Positions 1 to 9,751 of a DNA stretch of 64,000 nucleotides are shown one piece after another (position 1 is the stretch's first letter; each line of letters begins with the position of its first letter). The stretch spans positions 78,341 to 142,340 of the forward strand of contig NZ_FNHN01000013.1 in NCBI RefSeq assembly GCF_900103525.1, given 5' to 3'. The translations under genes were made by a program, and so were the position numbers. This DNA is from Bacillus sp. OK048. GTDB taxonomy: Bacteria > Bacillota > Bacilli > Bacillales > Cytobacillaceae. Under the pieces are notes generated by a model. It was not told the DNA's origin and searched no databases. It saw nothing but the letters and a program-made list of their open reading frames with translations.

Positions 1-248
1 ACTATACATGATGTATTTTCTTTGGTACAGGAAACAACCTGAATGCTTGTCGAACTAAACGAGAAACGCCTATTAGGAGTCCTGCCACTTTGATCAACAA
101 ATGTTGCTGAAACTGTAGATAATGCAAGTCTATTTGCACATGCATCAACAGTAATAGTTAAAGGTCCGTTCCTTCGACAATCGGTTGTTTTTAGATTAAT
201 AATAACAACTGTTTTTGAGCTAACTCCGCATGAACAGTTTATTCCCAT
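1..248 (-). CDS. Cys-rich small protein, N-terminal part only (runs off left edge)
   Basis: An open frame reads leftwards from an ATG at 246-248 to the window edge without a stop (82 codons visible), with a clear GGAGG Shine-Dalgarno 7 nt upstream. The protein begins MGINCSCGVSS and continues with a beta-strand-like, Ser/Thr-rich sequence holding further Cys residues. There is no signal peptide or membrane segment. I do not recognise the family. The CSCG N-terminus resembles that of the fibre-like protein starting at 15409, so a disulfide-linked spore-surface protein is possible, but this is inference. The C-terminal part lies outside the window. Confidence 0.6.
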   Translation of the reverse strand, partial: MGINCSCGVSSKTVVIINLKTTDCRRNGPLTITVDACANRLALSTVSATFVDQSGRTPNRRFSFSSTSIQVVSCTKENTSCI

Positions 249-505
249 CGTTTTACCTCCTTTACACTGTCGCTACTAATATCATATTTTCTATTAGCCA
301 AGCCCGTGTGTGTTAACGTTTGTTTTTCGAACATTATGTATATAACTAAACCAGCTAATAGTTTGTCAACATTTTTCAATAAAAAGTTTAATAACCTCAT
401 GATATTCTAAAAATGTTCATGCCAAATAACCTACCGGTATAAATTAGCACGGAATATGGTTTTCAAAGCAGTTTGCTAACAAATTGCTAACATAATGTAA
501 AAATT

Positions 506-558
506 AAAAGAGGCTTTTCATTAGTTTTTTTCAAACTTTTGAAAAGCCTCTTTTTTTT
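506..558 (+). terminator. Strong intrinsic terminator with no gene directly upstream
   Basis: AAAAGAGGCTTTTCA pairs with TGAAAAGCCTCTTTT, followed by eight T. The arms begin with A and end with T, so it could work in both directions. The stretch 249-842 is otherwise without a gene; it also holds two close copies of TTGCTAAC near 473-491 and the upstream region of the small gene at 843. Confidence 0.8.
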
Positions 559-842
559 ATATGTTCCTTGTTAAAGTATCCCTGTCTTCTATTTTTTTGC
601 AAAAAGTGCCATGCATTGATAAATAGATATCTGACCTTGTTTCATAAAGTACAATTTTGCAACTTGCTTCGCTTATCTAAACTATAGTGACCTTATCAGT
701 GCCCTCATGTAGCCTTCAGTTTTTTTGGGAATATTCGTAAGAAAGATTACATTAATTTGACATGTAAGGGAGAAATGTTAAGGAAAAGTTAAGGAACGAA
801 TTTCATAATGGGCTTATCAACATAAAACAAGGAGGAACAAAA

Positions 843-1052
843 ATGGAACAGTCCAAACAAAATCTAATGAAAATTTTGCTCATCGTAAATTTGATGATAA
901 GTACGTGTGCAGCTATTGGGGTGGGATATTTAGTTTATAAACAAAGTAAAAGCCCTAATTTTTCAGAAATGGGACCAAGAGGGAATGGTCAAATGTTCCC
1001 AGGTAATGGCCAATTCCAGCCTGGTCAAGGTCAATCAGGTCAAAATCAGTGA
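843..1052 (+). CDS. Small membrane-anchored Gly/Gln/Pro-rich protein (69 aa)
   Basis: ATG preceded by AAGGAGG. Residues about 10-32 form one hydrophobic helix (ILLIVNLMISTCAAIGVGYL), and the rest is a low-complexity tail rich in Gly, Asn, Gln and Pro (GNGQMFPGNGQFQPGQGQ). It sits 18 bp before the adaptor gene and is probably the first gene of the export operon. The low-complexity tail resembles the Gly-rich C-terminus of the adaptor and the Pro/Gln-rich extracellular loop of the sensor kinase, suggesting an accessory subunit on the outer face of the membrane. Function unknown; I do not recognise a named family. Confidence 0.7.
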   Translation: MEQSKQNLMKILLIVNLMISTCAAIGVGYLVYKQSKSPNFSEMGPRGNGQMFPGNGQFQPGQGQSGQNQ

Positions 1053-1070
1053 TGAAAAGGGGATAGAATT

Positions 1071-2306
1071 TTGAAAAAGTGGATAATAATTTCAGCGATT
1101 ATTGTTGTAATCGGAGGAGCAAGCGCCTGGTTCCTTTTAGGGGAAAAAGATCAAACTCAAAATGTTGCGGCTGCTGCACAAACAACACAAGTACAAAAAG
1201 GGAAATTAGAGGTTGCGGTGAGCGGTTCAGGTTCGGTTACAGCCATTACCGATTATGATGTAACAGCCGAAAATACAATCCTTATTGTAGATAGCGTCAG
1301 TGTAGCAACGGGTGATTCCGTCTATAAAGGTGAAAAACTCGTAACATTTAAAAACGGTGTTGTTGTCAAGGCACCATATGCTGGAGAAATCACAGCTGTT
1401 AATGTAGAAAGCGGTAGCGGAGCTTTAAAAGGAACAATCCTTCTTCGAATTGAAAATAGTGATGATGTCATTTCCCCTATAACAAGAGGAGACAATAATG
1501 GTTCCGATAGCTTAAGTGGTGGAGGTAGCTTGACAGCAGATACTGTCAATGTAAAGGAAGGGGATGTTGTCAAAGCAGGTGACACACTCATCACGTTTAC
1601 AGATGGAAGTATTCTAAAATCCCCAGTTGATGGGACCATCACAAGCCTTTCTGTTGCAAGCGGGGACTCTGTGCAAGTTTCGGGAACCGTTGCACATATA
1701 ACAAATTACAGCTCATTGCAAACAACTATTAGTGTTGATGAGTTAGATATTACAAAAGTCCAAGTAGGACAGGCAGTAAAAATAACCGCAACTGCATTTG
1801 AAGAAGAAGCATTCGAAGGAACTGTAACGAATGTAGCAAATGTGGGAACATCGTCAAATGGAGTGTCTACATTTGATGTTGCAATCCAAATCACTGATCC
1901 AAAAAACTTAAAAATTGGAATGTCAACGGAAGCAAGTATCACAATCGAGAATAAAGAAAACGCCCTATACGTTCCAGTAGAAGCCGTATATAAAAGCGGA
2001 GATGAAAAATATGTATTAGTTCCTGTAACTGCTGGCAATTCCACACAATCTACAAAGAAAGTAACAGTAGAAACGGGTATTGCGAATGATACGTATGTTG
2101 AAATTACAAGTGGTTTGAAAGAAGGAGAAACGATTCAAATTCCGAACGTACAATCCAGTGGTAATTCTATGCGCGGAGGAATGATGATGCCAAGCGGCGG
2201 CTTCCCTGGCGGAGGCAGCTTCCCAGGTGGTGACTTTGGAGGAAGAAATGGAGGAGGAGCCCCATTTGGCGGCGGTGCTCCATCAGGCGGACGAGGTGGA
2301 AACTAA
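1071..2306 (+). CDS. Membrane-fusion/adaptor protein of a MacAB-like ABC exporter (HlyD/YknX family)
   Basis: TTG start after a GGGG-rich ribosome site. The N-terminus is a signal-anchor helix (IIISAIIVVIGGASAWFLL). Two successive biotinyl/lipoyl-type half-motifs follow (about residues 45-130 and 150-215), then a beta-barrel region around DELDITKVQVGQAVKITA and a membrane-proximal domain (ALYVPVEAVYKSG). The C-terminal ~45 residues are an unusual Gly/Met/Pro-rich tail (MRGGMMMPSGGFPGGG). This order is that of MacA/YknX adaptors, which couple a MacB-type permease to an extracellular substrate. The stop codon overlaps the ATG of the next gene by one base, so translation is coupled. Substrate unknown. 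Confidence 0.9.
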   Translation: MKKWIIISAIIVVIGGASAWFLLGEKDQTQNVAAAAQTTQVQKGKLEVAVSGSGSVTAITDYDVTAENTILIVDSVSVATGDSVYKGEKLVTFKNGVVVKAPYAGEITAVNVESGSGALKGTILLRIENSDDVISPITRGDNNGSDSLSGGGSLTADTVNVKEGDVVKAGDTLITFTDGSILKSPVDGTITSLSVASGDSVQVSGTVAHITNYSSLQTTISVDELDITKVQVGQAVKITATAFEEEAFEGTVTNVANVGTSSNGVSTFDVAIQITDPKNLKIGMSTEASITIENKENALYVPVEAVYKSGDEKYVLVPVTAGNSTQSTKKVTVETGIANDTYVEITSGLKEGETIQIPNVQSSGNSMRGGMMMPSGGFPGGGSFPGGDFGGRNGGGAPFGGGAPSGGRGGN

Positions 2307-3043
2307 TGACTATTCATGAGCCGATTATTCATATTAAAAACATGCAGAAAGAGTATGTACTTGGCGGCGAAACGGTGTTGGCTCTTCAAAGTGTTTCCAT
2401 CGATATACAAAAGGGCGATTTTATCTCTATTATAGGTCCATCGGGATCCGGAAAATCAACATTTATGAATATGATTGGATGTTTAGATCGACCTGATTCT
2501 GGTGAATACTTTTTAGATAATGAAGAAATAGGAAAAATGAAGAGTTCACAGCTTGCAACCATTCGAAATGAAAAAATAGGTTTTATTTTTCAAAACTTCA
2601 ATCTTATATCGAAGCTTACAGCGGTTGAGAATGTCGAACTCCCACTCATTTACCGAGGAATGAAAGCAGCGAAACGAAGAGAAACGGCATTAGAAGCATT
2701 AGAAAAAGTAGGATTGGCAGATAGAGCGAATCATTTGCCTTCTCAATTGTCTGGCGGCCAGCAGCAACGTGTTGCAATTGCGCGTGCGTTGGCCGGCCAT
2801 CCGCCTATATTACTAGCAGATGAACCTACAGGTGCACTTGATAGTAAAACAAGTAAGGGAATTTTGGGGATTTTACATTCATTAAATGAGCAGGGACATA
2901 CCATTATTCTCATTACCCATGATTTAGACGTTGCAAAAAAAGCAAACCGTGTTGTTCGTATTCATGATGGACAACTCTATGAAAATGGAGGTGAATGGTT
3001 TGCAGACACTCAATATGGCACTGAAAAGTATCAAATCAAATAA
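2306..3043 (+). CDS. ABC transporter ATP-binding protein, MacB/LolD/YknY type
   Basis: A 245-residue nucleotide-binding subunit with Walker [11 protein letters not shown]-loop FIFQNFNLI, signature [15 protein letters not shown], Walker [13 protein letters not shown] and the switch His in LITHDLDVA. The [11 protein letters not shown] form is typical of the MacB/FtsE/LolD class that powers mechanotransmission exporters rather than classical importers. The start overlaps the adaptor stop, and the end overlaps the permease start, so the three genes form one translationally coupled unit. The C-terminus ([18 protein letters not shown]) is encoded by the same bases that begin the permease. Confidence 0.93.
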   Translation: MTIHEPIIHIKNMQKEYVLGGETVLALQSVSIDIQKGDFISIIGPSGSGKSTFMNMIGCLDRPDSGEYFLDNEEIGKMKSSQLATIRNEKIGFIFQNFNLISKLTAVENVELPLIYRGMKAAKRRETALEALEKVGLADRANHLPSQLSGGQQQRVAIARALAGHPPILLADEPTGALDSKTSKGILGILHSLNEQGHTIILITHDLDVAKKANRVVRIHDGQLYENGGEWFADTQYGTEKYQIK

Positions 3044-4154
3044 AATTAGAGCATTTCTAACGATGTTAGGGATTATTATCGGTGTATCCTCGGTGATCGT
3101 CATGGTTGCGATAGGACAGGGATCAACAAAAGAAGTACAAGATCAAATTGGAAGCCTGGGTACAAATGTATTAACTGTATCGGTTACGGGTTCAGATGTT
3201 ACATTTAAAGAAGAGGATGCTAAACAGATTCAAGTTGTCGATGGTGTTGAAGAAATTGCCCCAACAGTGTCTGGTAGGGTAACAGTAAAAAACGGAAAAA
3301 CGAACACACAAGTGTCAATGATTGGAACAACTTCTTCCTACTTAGATGTCCGTGATTTACAGCTGCAATCAGGACGTTTCATTGCAGACTTGGATCATGA
3401 TAATCATTCAAAAATTGCCGTACTGGGTTCAGACACAGCCCAAACATTATTCGGTTTAGGAGACCCAGTTGGTGAATCAGTAAAGGTGAACGGAACATCC
3501 TACAAAGTTGTGGGCGTTCTTGAATCAGTTGGAAGTTCCTTAGGAACAAGTGGAGATAATACGATCCTTGTCCCTCTTAGCACAGGACAACGTTTAGCTT
3601 CTACTACCACTATTGGGACAGTATATGTAAAGGTAGAGAATGAAGATATGATGAATTTCATATCCAACCTTATTGAAAGAACGATGTATTCAATTGTGGG
3701 TGATGCGGATAGTTATAGTGTATCAAGTCCCCAAGATTTAATGGAAACTGCATCATCTGTTAATGAAACGATGACATTAATGTTAGGTGGAAGTGCAGCA
3801 ATTTCTCTGATTGTTGGTGGAATTGGTATAATGAACATTATGCTTGTATCCGTTTCAGAACGTACAAAAGAAATTGGCATTAGAAAAGCTATTGGAGCAA
3901 AACGTAAAAATATTCTGCTTCAATTCCTTATTGAAGCAGTTGTCTTAAGTTCACTCGGTGGGATCATTGGAATAGGAATAGGGGTAATCAGTACTCACAT
4001 ATTTACGTTAGCAACAGGTACAGCAACAGTTTATTCTATACCTGTTATGCTGCTATCATTTGTTTTCTCTTTATTAGTTGGAGTTGTATTCGGTGTGTTT
4101 CCGGCGAATAAAGCTTCTAAGCTTGACCCGATCCAGGCTCTTCGATATGAATAG
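3000..4154 (+). CDS. MacB-like ABC permease (FtsX-type)
   Basis: Start chosen at TTG 3000 because GGAGGTG at 2987-2993 lies 6 nt before it and because the homologous part begins [29 protein letters not shown]. This gives 384 residues with the MacB layout: one N-terminal helix, a ~220-residue extracellular MacB_PCD domain, then three C-terminal helices in an FtsX domain (SERTKEIGIRKAIGAKRKNIL is the family hallmark; ends SKLDPIQALRYE). It overlaps the ATPase gene by 44 nt. It probably acts with the adaptor and ATPase to export a peptide or lipid-like substrate, with expression likely tied to the two-component system just downstream. Confidence 0.92.
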   Translation: MQTLNMALKSIKSNKIRAFLTMLGIIIGVSSVIVMVAIGQGSTKEVQDQIGSLGTNVLTVSVTGSDVTFKEEDAKQIQVVDGVEEIAPTVSGRVTVKNGKTNTQVSMIGTTSSYLDVRDLQLQSGRFIADLDHDNHSKIAVLGSDTAQTLFGLGDPVGESVKVNGTSYKVVGVLESVGSSLGTSGDNTILVPLSTGQRLASTTTIGTVYVKVENEDMMNFISNLIERTMYSIVGDADSYSVSSPQDLMETASSVNETMTLMLGGSAAISLIVGGIGIMNIMLVSVSERTKEIGIRKAIGAKRKNILLQFLIEAVVLSSLGGIIGIGIGVISTHIFTLATGTATVYSIPVMLLSFVFSLLVGVVFGVFPANKASKLDPIQALRYE

Positions 4155-4156
4155 AA

Positions 4157-4199
4157 CAAAAACAAAGCGATTCGTTTCTACGAACGCTTTGTTTTGTTA
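4157..4199 (+). terminator. Intrinsic terminator after the ABC permease
   Basis: Stem AAAGCG-TTCGT / ACGAA-CGCTTT flanked by A-rich and T-rich runs, ending TTTTGTT. It leaves only about 20 bp before the response-regulator gene, so the regulator is either read through at reduced level or has its own very close promoter. Confidence 0.7.
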
Positions 4200-4221
4200 C
4201 TATGTAAGAAAGGAGTGACAC

Positions 4222-4896
4222 ATGATGCGTATATTAGTAGTAGAAGATAATGTGGCCTTGCTAGAGTCTATTAACCAAATTTTATCTGAAGAATTTGAAG
4301 TAGATTGCGCAGAAAATGGAGAAGAAGGGCTATTTATGGCCATGCAAAATATACATGATTTGATTGTCCTTGATGTGATGCTTCCGGAAATGGATGGATT
4401 TGAGGTTATACAAAAGATACGTGGGGAACATATTGAGATTCCTGTTTTGTTTTTGACTGCCAAAGATTCATTAGGAGACCGGGTCAGAGGATTGGACTTT
4501 GGAGGAGATGATTATCTGACCAAGCCATTTCAAGCACCGGAACTGCAAGCGCGTATTCGAGCGTTATTGAGAAGAAGCGGCAGTCTAACGACAAATCAAA
4601 CGATTCAATATCGAGGGATTGAATTATTTGGAAAAGAAAAAGCCATTTTAGTAGATGGCCATCCTATAAAATTAACGTTAAAACAGTATGAAATGCTGGA
4701 ATTTATGATTCAGAACAAAGGTGCCATTTTGACGAAAGAACAGCTTTATGACCGAGTATGGGGATTCGATTCCGATACAACAATCGGCATAGTAGAAGTA
4801 TTTGTCCATTATCTTCGCAAAAAGATGGAACCGTTCGGGTATCATAAAGACATTCAAACGGTACGTGGCATCGGATATATGCTGAAGGTACAGTAG
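4222..4896 (+). CDS. OmpR-family response regulator
   Basis: 224 residues. The receiver domain (1-120) has acidic pocket residues near VVEDN, the phospho-acceptor Asp in LIVLDVMLPEMDGF, Thr in FLTAKD and Lys in DDYLTKPF. A winged-helix DNA-binding domain follows (about 130-224), ending HKDIQTVRGIGYMLK. Two ATG codons stand in tandem at the start; GAAAGGAG is well placed for either. It is the partner of the histidine kinase 11 bp downstream. Given the neighbours, it likely controls the exporter operon upstream, as envelope-stress systems of Bacillaceae do. Confidence 0.93.
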   Translation: MMRILVVEDNVALLESINQILSEEFEVDCAENGEEGLFMAMQNIHDLIVLDVMLPEMDGFEVIQKIRGEHIEIPVLFLTAKDSLGDRVRGLDFGGDDYLTKPFQAPELQARIRALLRRSGSLTTNQTIQYRGIELFGKEKAILVDGHPIKLTLKQYEMLEFMIQNKGAILTKEQLYDRVWGFDSDTTIGIVEVFVHYLRKKMEPFGYHKDIQTVRGIGYMLKVQ

Positions 4897-4907
4897 GAGA
4901 GAAGGGC

Positions 4908-6161
4908 ATGTTTCAACGAACTCGTATTAGACTCACTATTTTAAATTCATTAGTCTTCATCATTTTAATCGGAGTTCTTGCAGCCGTTATTTATTCTTAT
5001 GCCGGGTCGCGTTTATATCGGGATGTTAACAATGACTTGCTTGAGGCGGTAGAACATGTAGCTGGGCCAGGACAACGCAGGCCGCTGATACAGCCACAGC
5101 CGAATGGATTGCCGATAGGGCCCAGAGACCCCCGTATTGCTTTACTGATATGGAACGAAAAAAATGAACTGATTACCTTAAATGAGGGTGGAACAATTTT
5201 TGCCGACAATGAATCAAAATTTCGCCCTAAAGAGTTAGGAATACATCAAGACACAGAAGCAGAAGGGTTCCACTTTAGAACCATCGCAATAAAAGCGCAT
5301 CATCCAAATTTTGGAGTAATAACGGTGCAATTTGCAAGAAACATTACTTCCGAAAAAGACATGCTTCAGACATTGCTATTAATTTTAGTTATCGGTTCTA
5401 GTATTGGAAGTGTGTGTGCGGTTGGTGCGGGATTCTTTTTGGCTGGAAGGGCGCTCGTTCCAATTAAAAAAGCATGGCAAAAGCAGCATCAGTTTGTGTC
5501 AGACGCTTCTCACGAATTAAGAACACCTTTAGCTGTTATCCAGACTAAGACAGATCTATTATGGCGTTCCCCGAATTCTACTATACAAGATAAGGCAATA
5601 GATATATCTGTCATATCAAAAGAGGCGCGACGATTGTCTAAGCTGGTTGCCAATTTGCTTACATTGGCGCGTTCTGATTCAGATCAGCTAGAAATGGAAA
5701 AGAAAGAGTTTTTATTAAGTCAATTATTGAAGGAATTAATCGAACATTACTCAGAAATAGCTTTATATCAAGAAAAAGAACTAGTACTAGATGCCCCATC
5801 TTCTGTCATTCTTATCGGAGACAAGGAGAGAATCCATCAATTAATGGTCATTTTATTAGATAATGCTATGAAGAATACGAAAGAGGGAGGAAAAATTTTT
5901 ATTTCTTGTTCCCATTCCTCTCATACCGTTTTGATTAAAGTAAAGGATAATGGCATCGGTATAGACGAAGAGAATATGCCCAAAATATTTGATCGATTTT
6001 TTCAAGTGGACAAATCCAGGACTGAAGAAGCGGGAGCTGGTCTTGGGCTTGCAATTGCAAAATGGATTATTGACAAACATCATGGCAAAGTAAAAGTGCA
6101 AAGCAAAGTTGGAGTGGGAACATGTTTTGAAATTACTCTTCCAAAGAATCAAAAGATTTAA
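4908..6161 (+). CDS. Sensor histidine kinase (two membrane segments)
   Basis: 417 residues. Membrane helices at about 10-30 and 152-178 enclose a ~120-residue extracellular domain with a Pro/Gln/Arg-rich part (GPGQRRPLIQPQPNGLPIGP). The kinase core shows the H-box SDASHELRTPLAVIQTKTD, N-box ILLDNAMKNT, G1 DNGIGID, F-box IFDRFFQVD and G2 GAGLGLAIAKWIID. It is a standard HisKA/HATPase_c enzyme and phosphorylates the adjacent response regulator. The signal is unknown; the Pro-rich sensor loop resembles the low-complexity tails of the small protein and adaptor of the neighbouring exporter, hinting that it senses the transporter or its cargo. Confidence 0.93.
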   Translation: MFQRTRIRLTILNSLVFIILIGVLAAVIYSYAGSRLYRDVNNDLLEAVEHVAGPGQRRPLIQPQPNGLPIGPRDPRIALLIWNEKNELITLNEGGTIFADNESKFRPKELGIHQDTEAEGFHFRTIAIKAHHPNFGVITVQFARNITSEKDMLQTLLLILVIGSSIGSVCAVGAGFFLAGRALVPIKKAWQKQHQFVSDASHELRTPLAVIQTKTDLLWRSPNSTIQDKAIDISVISKEARRLSKLVANLLTLARSDSDQLEMEKKEFLLSQLLKELIEHYSEIALYQEKELVLDAPSSVILIGDKERIHQLMVILLDNAMKNTKEGGKIFISCSHSSHTVLIKVKDNGIGIDEENMPKIFDRFFQVDKSRTEEAGAGLGLAIAKWIIDKHHGKVKVQSKVGVGTCFEITLPKNQKI

Positions 6162-6277
6162 AGGAGTTAGCGGCTCTGTAATAAAGACCTTTAAACCTTG
6201 ATATATAAGAGTTTATAAGCCTTTATGCAATCTGTATTGTCCGAAAAGTGATCGATATTAGTTAATGAGATATTTAT

Positions 6278-6324
6278 AGAGGTCTTTCATTAAGTCAGTG
6301 AACTTAATGAAAGACCTCTTTTTT
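6278..6324 (+). terminator. Intrinsic terminator after the histidine kinase
   Basis: Seventeen-base arms AGAGGTCTTTCATTAAG / CTTAATGAAAGACCTCT followed by six T. Converging with the minus-strand glycan operon that ends at 6399. Confidence 0.88.
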
Positions 6325-6359
6325 ATTATATAAGAATTTATATCGTTGAACTTGGTTTC

Positions 6360-6402
6360 CTGTCTAATTCCAGCGCTAAACTGGCGCTTGCACTTTTCTT
6401 AT
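6360..6402. repeat. Remnant of a dispersed GCGCTTG-CTTTTC repeat
   Basis: The stretch reads GTCTAATTCCAGCG, then CTGGCGCTTGCACTTTTC, and overlaps the manC stop codon. A second shorter relative (GGGCGCTTGCGCTTTTCC) lies at 45674-45691. From memory, longer forms of this palindromic element are scattered through Bacillus-group genomes; function unknown. Confidence 0.4.
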
Positions 6403-7769
6403 CTAAAATCATGTTCGATTTCTTCCCAAGTCATGTGGATACGGACAATGTCTTCCTCAATCAATTCACTGCCCATTTGTACTTCAATGAACTCAAGGTC
6501 GGAGATCGCTCTTGCACCGTGTTTAGCTTTGGCAGGTATTTGAATGACATCGCCAGGCTTTACGTTTTGAAATACCCCATCTATTATGAGCTCACCTTCT
6601 CCTGAAATAATAGTCCAAACTTCTTGGCGTTTAACATGCATTTGATAGCTTAAGTTTCTTCCTGCCACTATTTTTATTCTTTTTGTCAATACCTCATTTC
6701 CGTCTTCAAGTTTCTGGTAGTCTAAAACACGGTAACATCCCCAGCGCTTTTCTTCGTACATAGGTCTTTGTTCAACAGACTGAACAAAATTTTTAATTTG
6801 TCTGCTTTCCATCTTATCGGCTATTAAGATGCCGTCAGGACTTGTTACAATAATGCTGTCGCAGATGCCTGTCACAATGACAGGAAGTTCCAACTCATTA
6901 ATGATATGTGTGTTAATAGCACTTTGGCTCATTGTAGCTTTTCCGATAAGTTGGGTATTCATAATTTCTGTAAGTGTGCCCCAAGTCCCTAAGTCACGCC
7001 AAGTGCCTGTATAGGGAATCGCTACAATATGGTCACATTTCTCGACAATTTCATAATCAAAGCTTTTTTTAGGAAGATGGATATACTGGTCCAATAGATT
7101 TTCATATTGAATGGGCATACCTATATCAGATAAATATTGAATTAAGAATTGCAGTTTAAAAGCAAACACGCCGCAATTCCAGAGAGCATTCTGATTTATT
7201 AGCTTTTGGGCCGTATCTTGATCTGGTTTTTCCAAGAAGTGGCTGACCCTTATATATGATGAGGGCTGTGCAAGATTGTTCGGTGCAGGAACAATATAAC
7301 CGAATTGTTCAGAGGGGAATGTAGGCTGAACGCCCATCAAAGCTATTAAAGCATTGGAATTCTTTGCTACATTTTCAAGCTCAGATAGAGATTCAAAAAA
7401 GGAATCTTCTACGTAAGCATCGACAGGCAAAATACAGATTGTTTCATCAAGGCTTACATGGTGAACAGAATCGAGATAAACAGCTGCTAGGGCGATGGCA
7501 GAAAAAGTATCTTGCCGGAGGGGCTCGACGATAAGGGGAAGTTCATTGCCTAATTGATTTTGAATAATGTCTACCTGAGCTTTACTTGTAGTGATATAAG
7601 TGGAGTCTTCTAATCCGATGGCATGTATTTGTCTCCATATTCTTTGAATCATTGACTCTTGCACATTGTCTTCATTATGAAGAATTTTTAGAAACTGTTT
7701 TGACCTGGAGTTATTTGAAAGCGGCCATAAGCGTTTCCCTGAACCGCCGGATAATAAAATAAGCTTCAT
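6399..7769 (-). CDS. manC: Mannose-1-phosphate guanylyltransferase / mannose-6-phosphate isomerase (bifunctional type II)
   Basis: 456 residues. The N-terminal nucleotidyltransferase domain has the pyrophosphorylase signature GGSGKRLWPLS near residue 8 and the sugar-binding motif FLEKPD. The C-terminal cupin domain (about 340-456, NLSYQMHVKRQEVWTIISG) is the type II PMI module. It makes GDP-mannose, the precursor used by the two enzymes encoded immediately upstream in the same direction (gmd and the 4-reductase). It is the last gene of a five-gene minus-strand operon. The final codons overlap a remnant repeat, so the C-terminal few residues may have been replaced. Confidence 0.93.
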   Translation of the reverse strand: MKLILLSGGSGKRLWPLSNNSRSKQFLKILHNEDNVQESMIQRIWRQIHAIGLEDSTYITTSKAQVDIIQNQLGNELPLIVEPLRQDTFSAIALAAVYLDSVHHVSLDETICILPVDAYVEDSFFESLSELENVAKNSNALIALMGVQPTFPSEQFGYIVPAPNNLAQPSSYIRVSHFLEKPDQDTAQKLINQNALWNCGVFAFKLQFLIQYLSDIGMPIQYENLLDQYIHLPKKSFDYEIVEKCDHIVAIPYTGTWRDLGTWGTLTEIMNTQLIGKATMSQSAINTHIINELELPVIVTGICDSIIVTSPDGILIADKMESRQIKNFVQSVEQRPMYEEKRWGCYRVLDYQKLEDGNEVLTKRIKIVAGRNLSYQMHVKRQEVWTIISGEGELIIDGVFQNVKPGDVIQIPAKAKHGARAISDLEFIEVQMGSELIEEDIVRIHMTWEEIEHDFR

Positions 7770-7826
7770 GTTTCATCAACTTTCTAAATGGTATTGTGGA
7801 TAGGCAAATAACCTTTTCTATAGTTC

Positions 7827-8765
7827 TTATTGGATTCGCATCCGCCAAAAGTGTAATGTATCCAATAAACTTGTTTGAAAAGGAATTTGCGGTGTCCAAC
7901 CGGTTGCCTTATTTAATTTTTCCATAGACCCTGAAAATAAAGGGACCTCTGAGGGACGAAAACGTCCTTGATCGATCTCGACTTGAATTGGCTTTGCGGA
8001 CATGTTCAATAAGTCATCTAATATACTGTTAATGCTGTGGGTGATACCGGAGCATATATTATAGATTCCTGTATTTATTTCTTTTTCAAGCAATAGAATA
8101 TATGCTTTTATTACATCTCTGACGTCTGTGAAGTCGCGTATAGCGCTCAAATCTCCTACCTTCAGGATTGGAGAGGAGAAGTTGTTTTCAATATTTGCAA
8201 TTTGTGAGGCGAAGTCACTGATGACAAATCCTGGCTCCTGTCCTGGACCAAAATGATTGAATGGACGGACGTGGATTACATGTAGATTGTTTTTTTTCGC
8301 TAGTTGCAAAGCGATTTGCCCCATAGCAAGCTTGCTGGAGGCATACGGGTTTTGAGGCTGGCAAGGATGCTCCTCCGTTAATGGCTGAATCGATTTCCCT
8401 GTCAATCCATATTCTTCACTGGAACCTACGGTAATGATCTTTGCCTTTGGTACAGCCTGTTTGGCCGCTTGCATGAGACGAATGGTGCCGAAAGTATTGA
8501 CAGTAAATGTTGCTACCGGGTCTTTCCACGAATCGCTCACTTTACTTTGGGAGGCCAAATGGATAATACCGTCCGGTTGGATATCTTTTAGTAGTCTATA
8601 TAACTCTTCATCATGCAAAAGATTATATTGATAGACTTTTACCGAGGGAGGTACATCACACATCGTTTGGCGCACCCCTGCAAAGACTTCATGTCCTCTT
8701 TGTGACAATGCGGCGATTAAATGTTTTCCTACAAAACCGTTGGCACCTGTTACGAAGACCTTCAT
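7827..8765 (-). CDS. rmd: GDP-6-deoxy-D-lyxo-4-hexulose reductase (GDP-D-rhamnose synthase)
   Basis: 312 residues, short-chain dehydrogenase/epimerase fold. It starts MKVFVTGANGFVG (NAD(P)-binding GxxGxxG) and has the catalytic pair YxxxK in NPYASSKLA and the Ser/Thr in VGSSEEYG. The start at 8765 was chosen because an in-frame upstream extension lies inside gmd and has no ribosome site; AAAGGAAT precedes this ATG. It follows gmd by 4 bp, the classical pairing for GDP-mannose to GDP-4-keto-6-deoxymannose to GDP-D-rhamnose. Absence of an epimerase-type GDP-fucose synthase favours D-rhamnose; GDP-6-deoxy-talose is the alternative product. Confidence 0.82.
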   Translation of the reverse strand: MKVFVTGANGFVGKHLIAALSQRGHEVFAGVRQTMCDVPPSVKVYQYNLLHDEELYRLLKDIQPDGIIHLASQSKVSDSWKDPVATFTVNTFGTIRLMQAAKQAVPKAKIITVGSSEEYGLTGKSIQPLTEEHPCQPQNPYASSKLAMGQIALQLAKKNNLHVIHVRPFNHFGPGQEPGFVISDFASQIANIENNFSSPILKVGDLSAIRDFTDVRDVIKAYILLLEKEINTGIYNICSGITHSINSILDDLLNMSAKPIQVEIDQGRFRPSEVPLFSGSMEKLNKATGWTPQIPFQTSLLDTLHFWRMRIQ

Positions 8766-8769
8766 AGCT

Positions 8770-9738
<969 letters not shown>

Positions 9739-9751
9739 TCATACACCCCCT

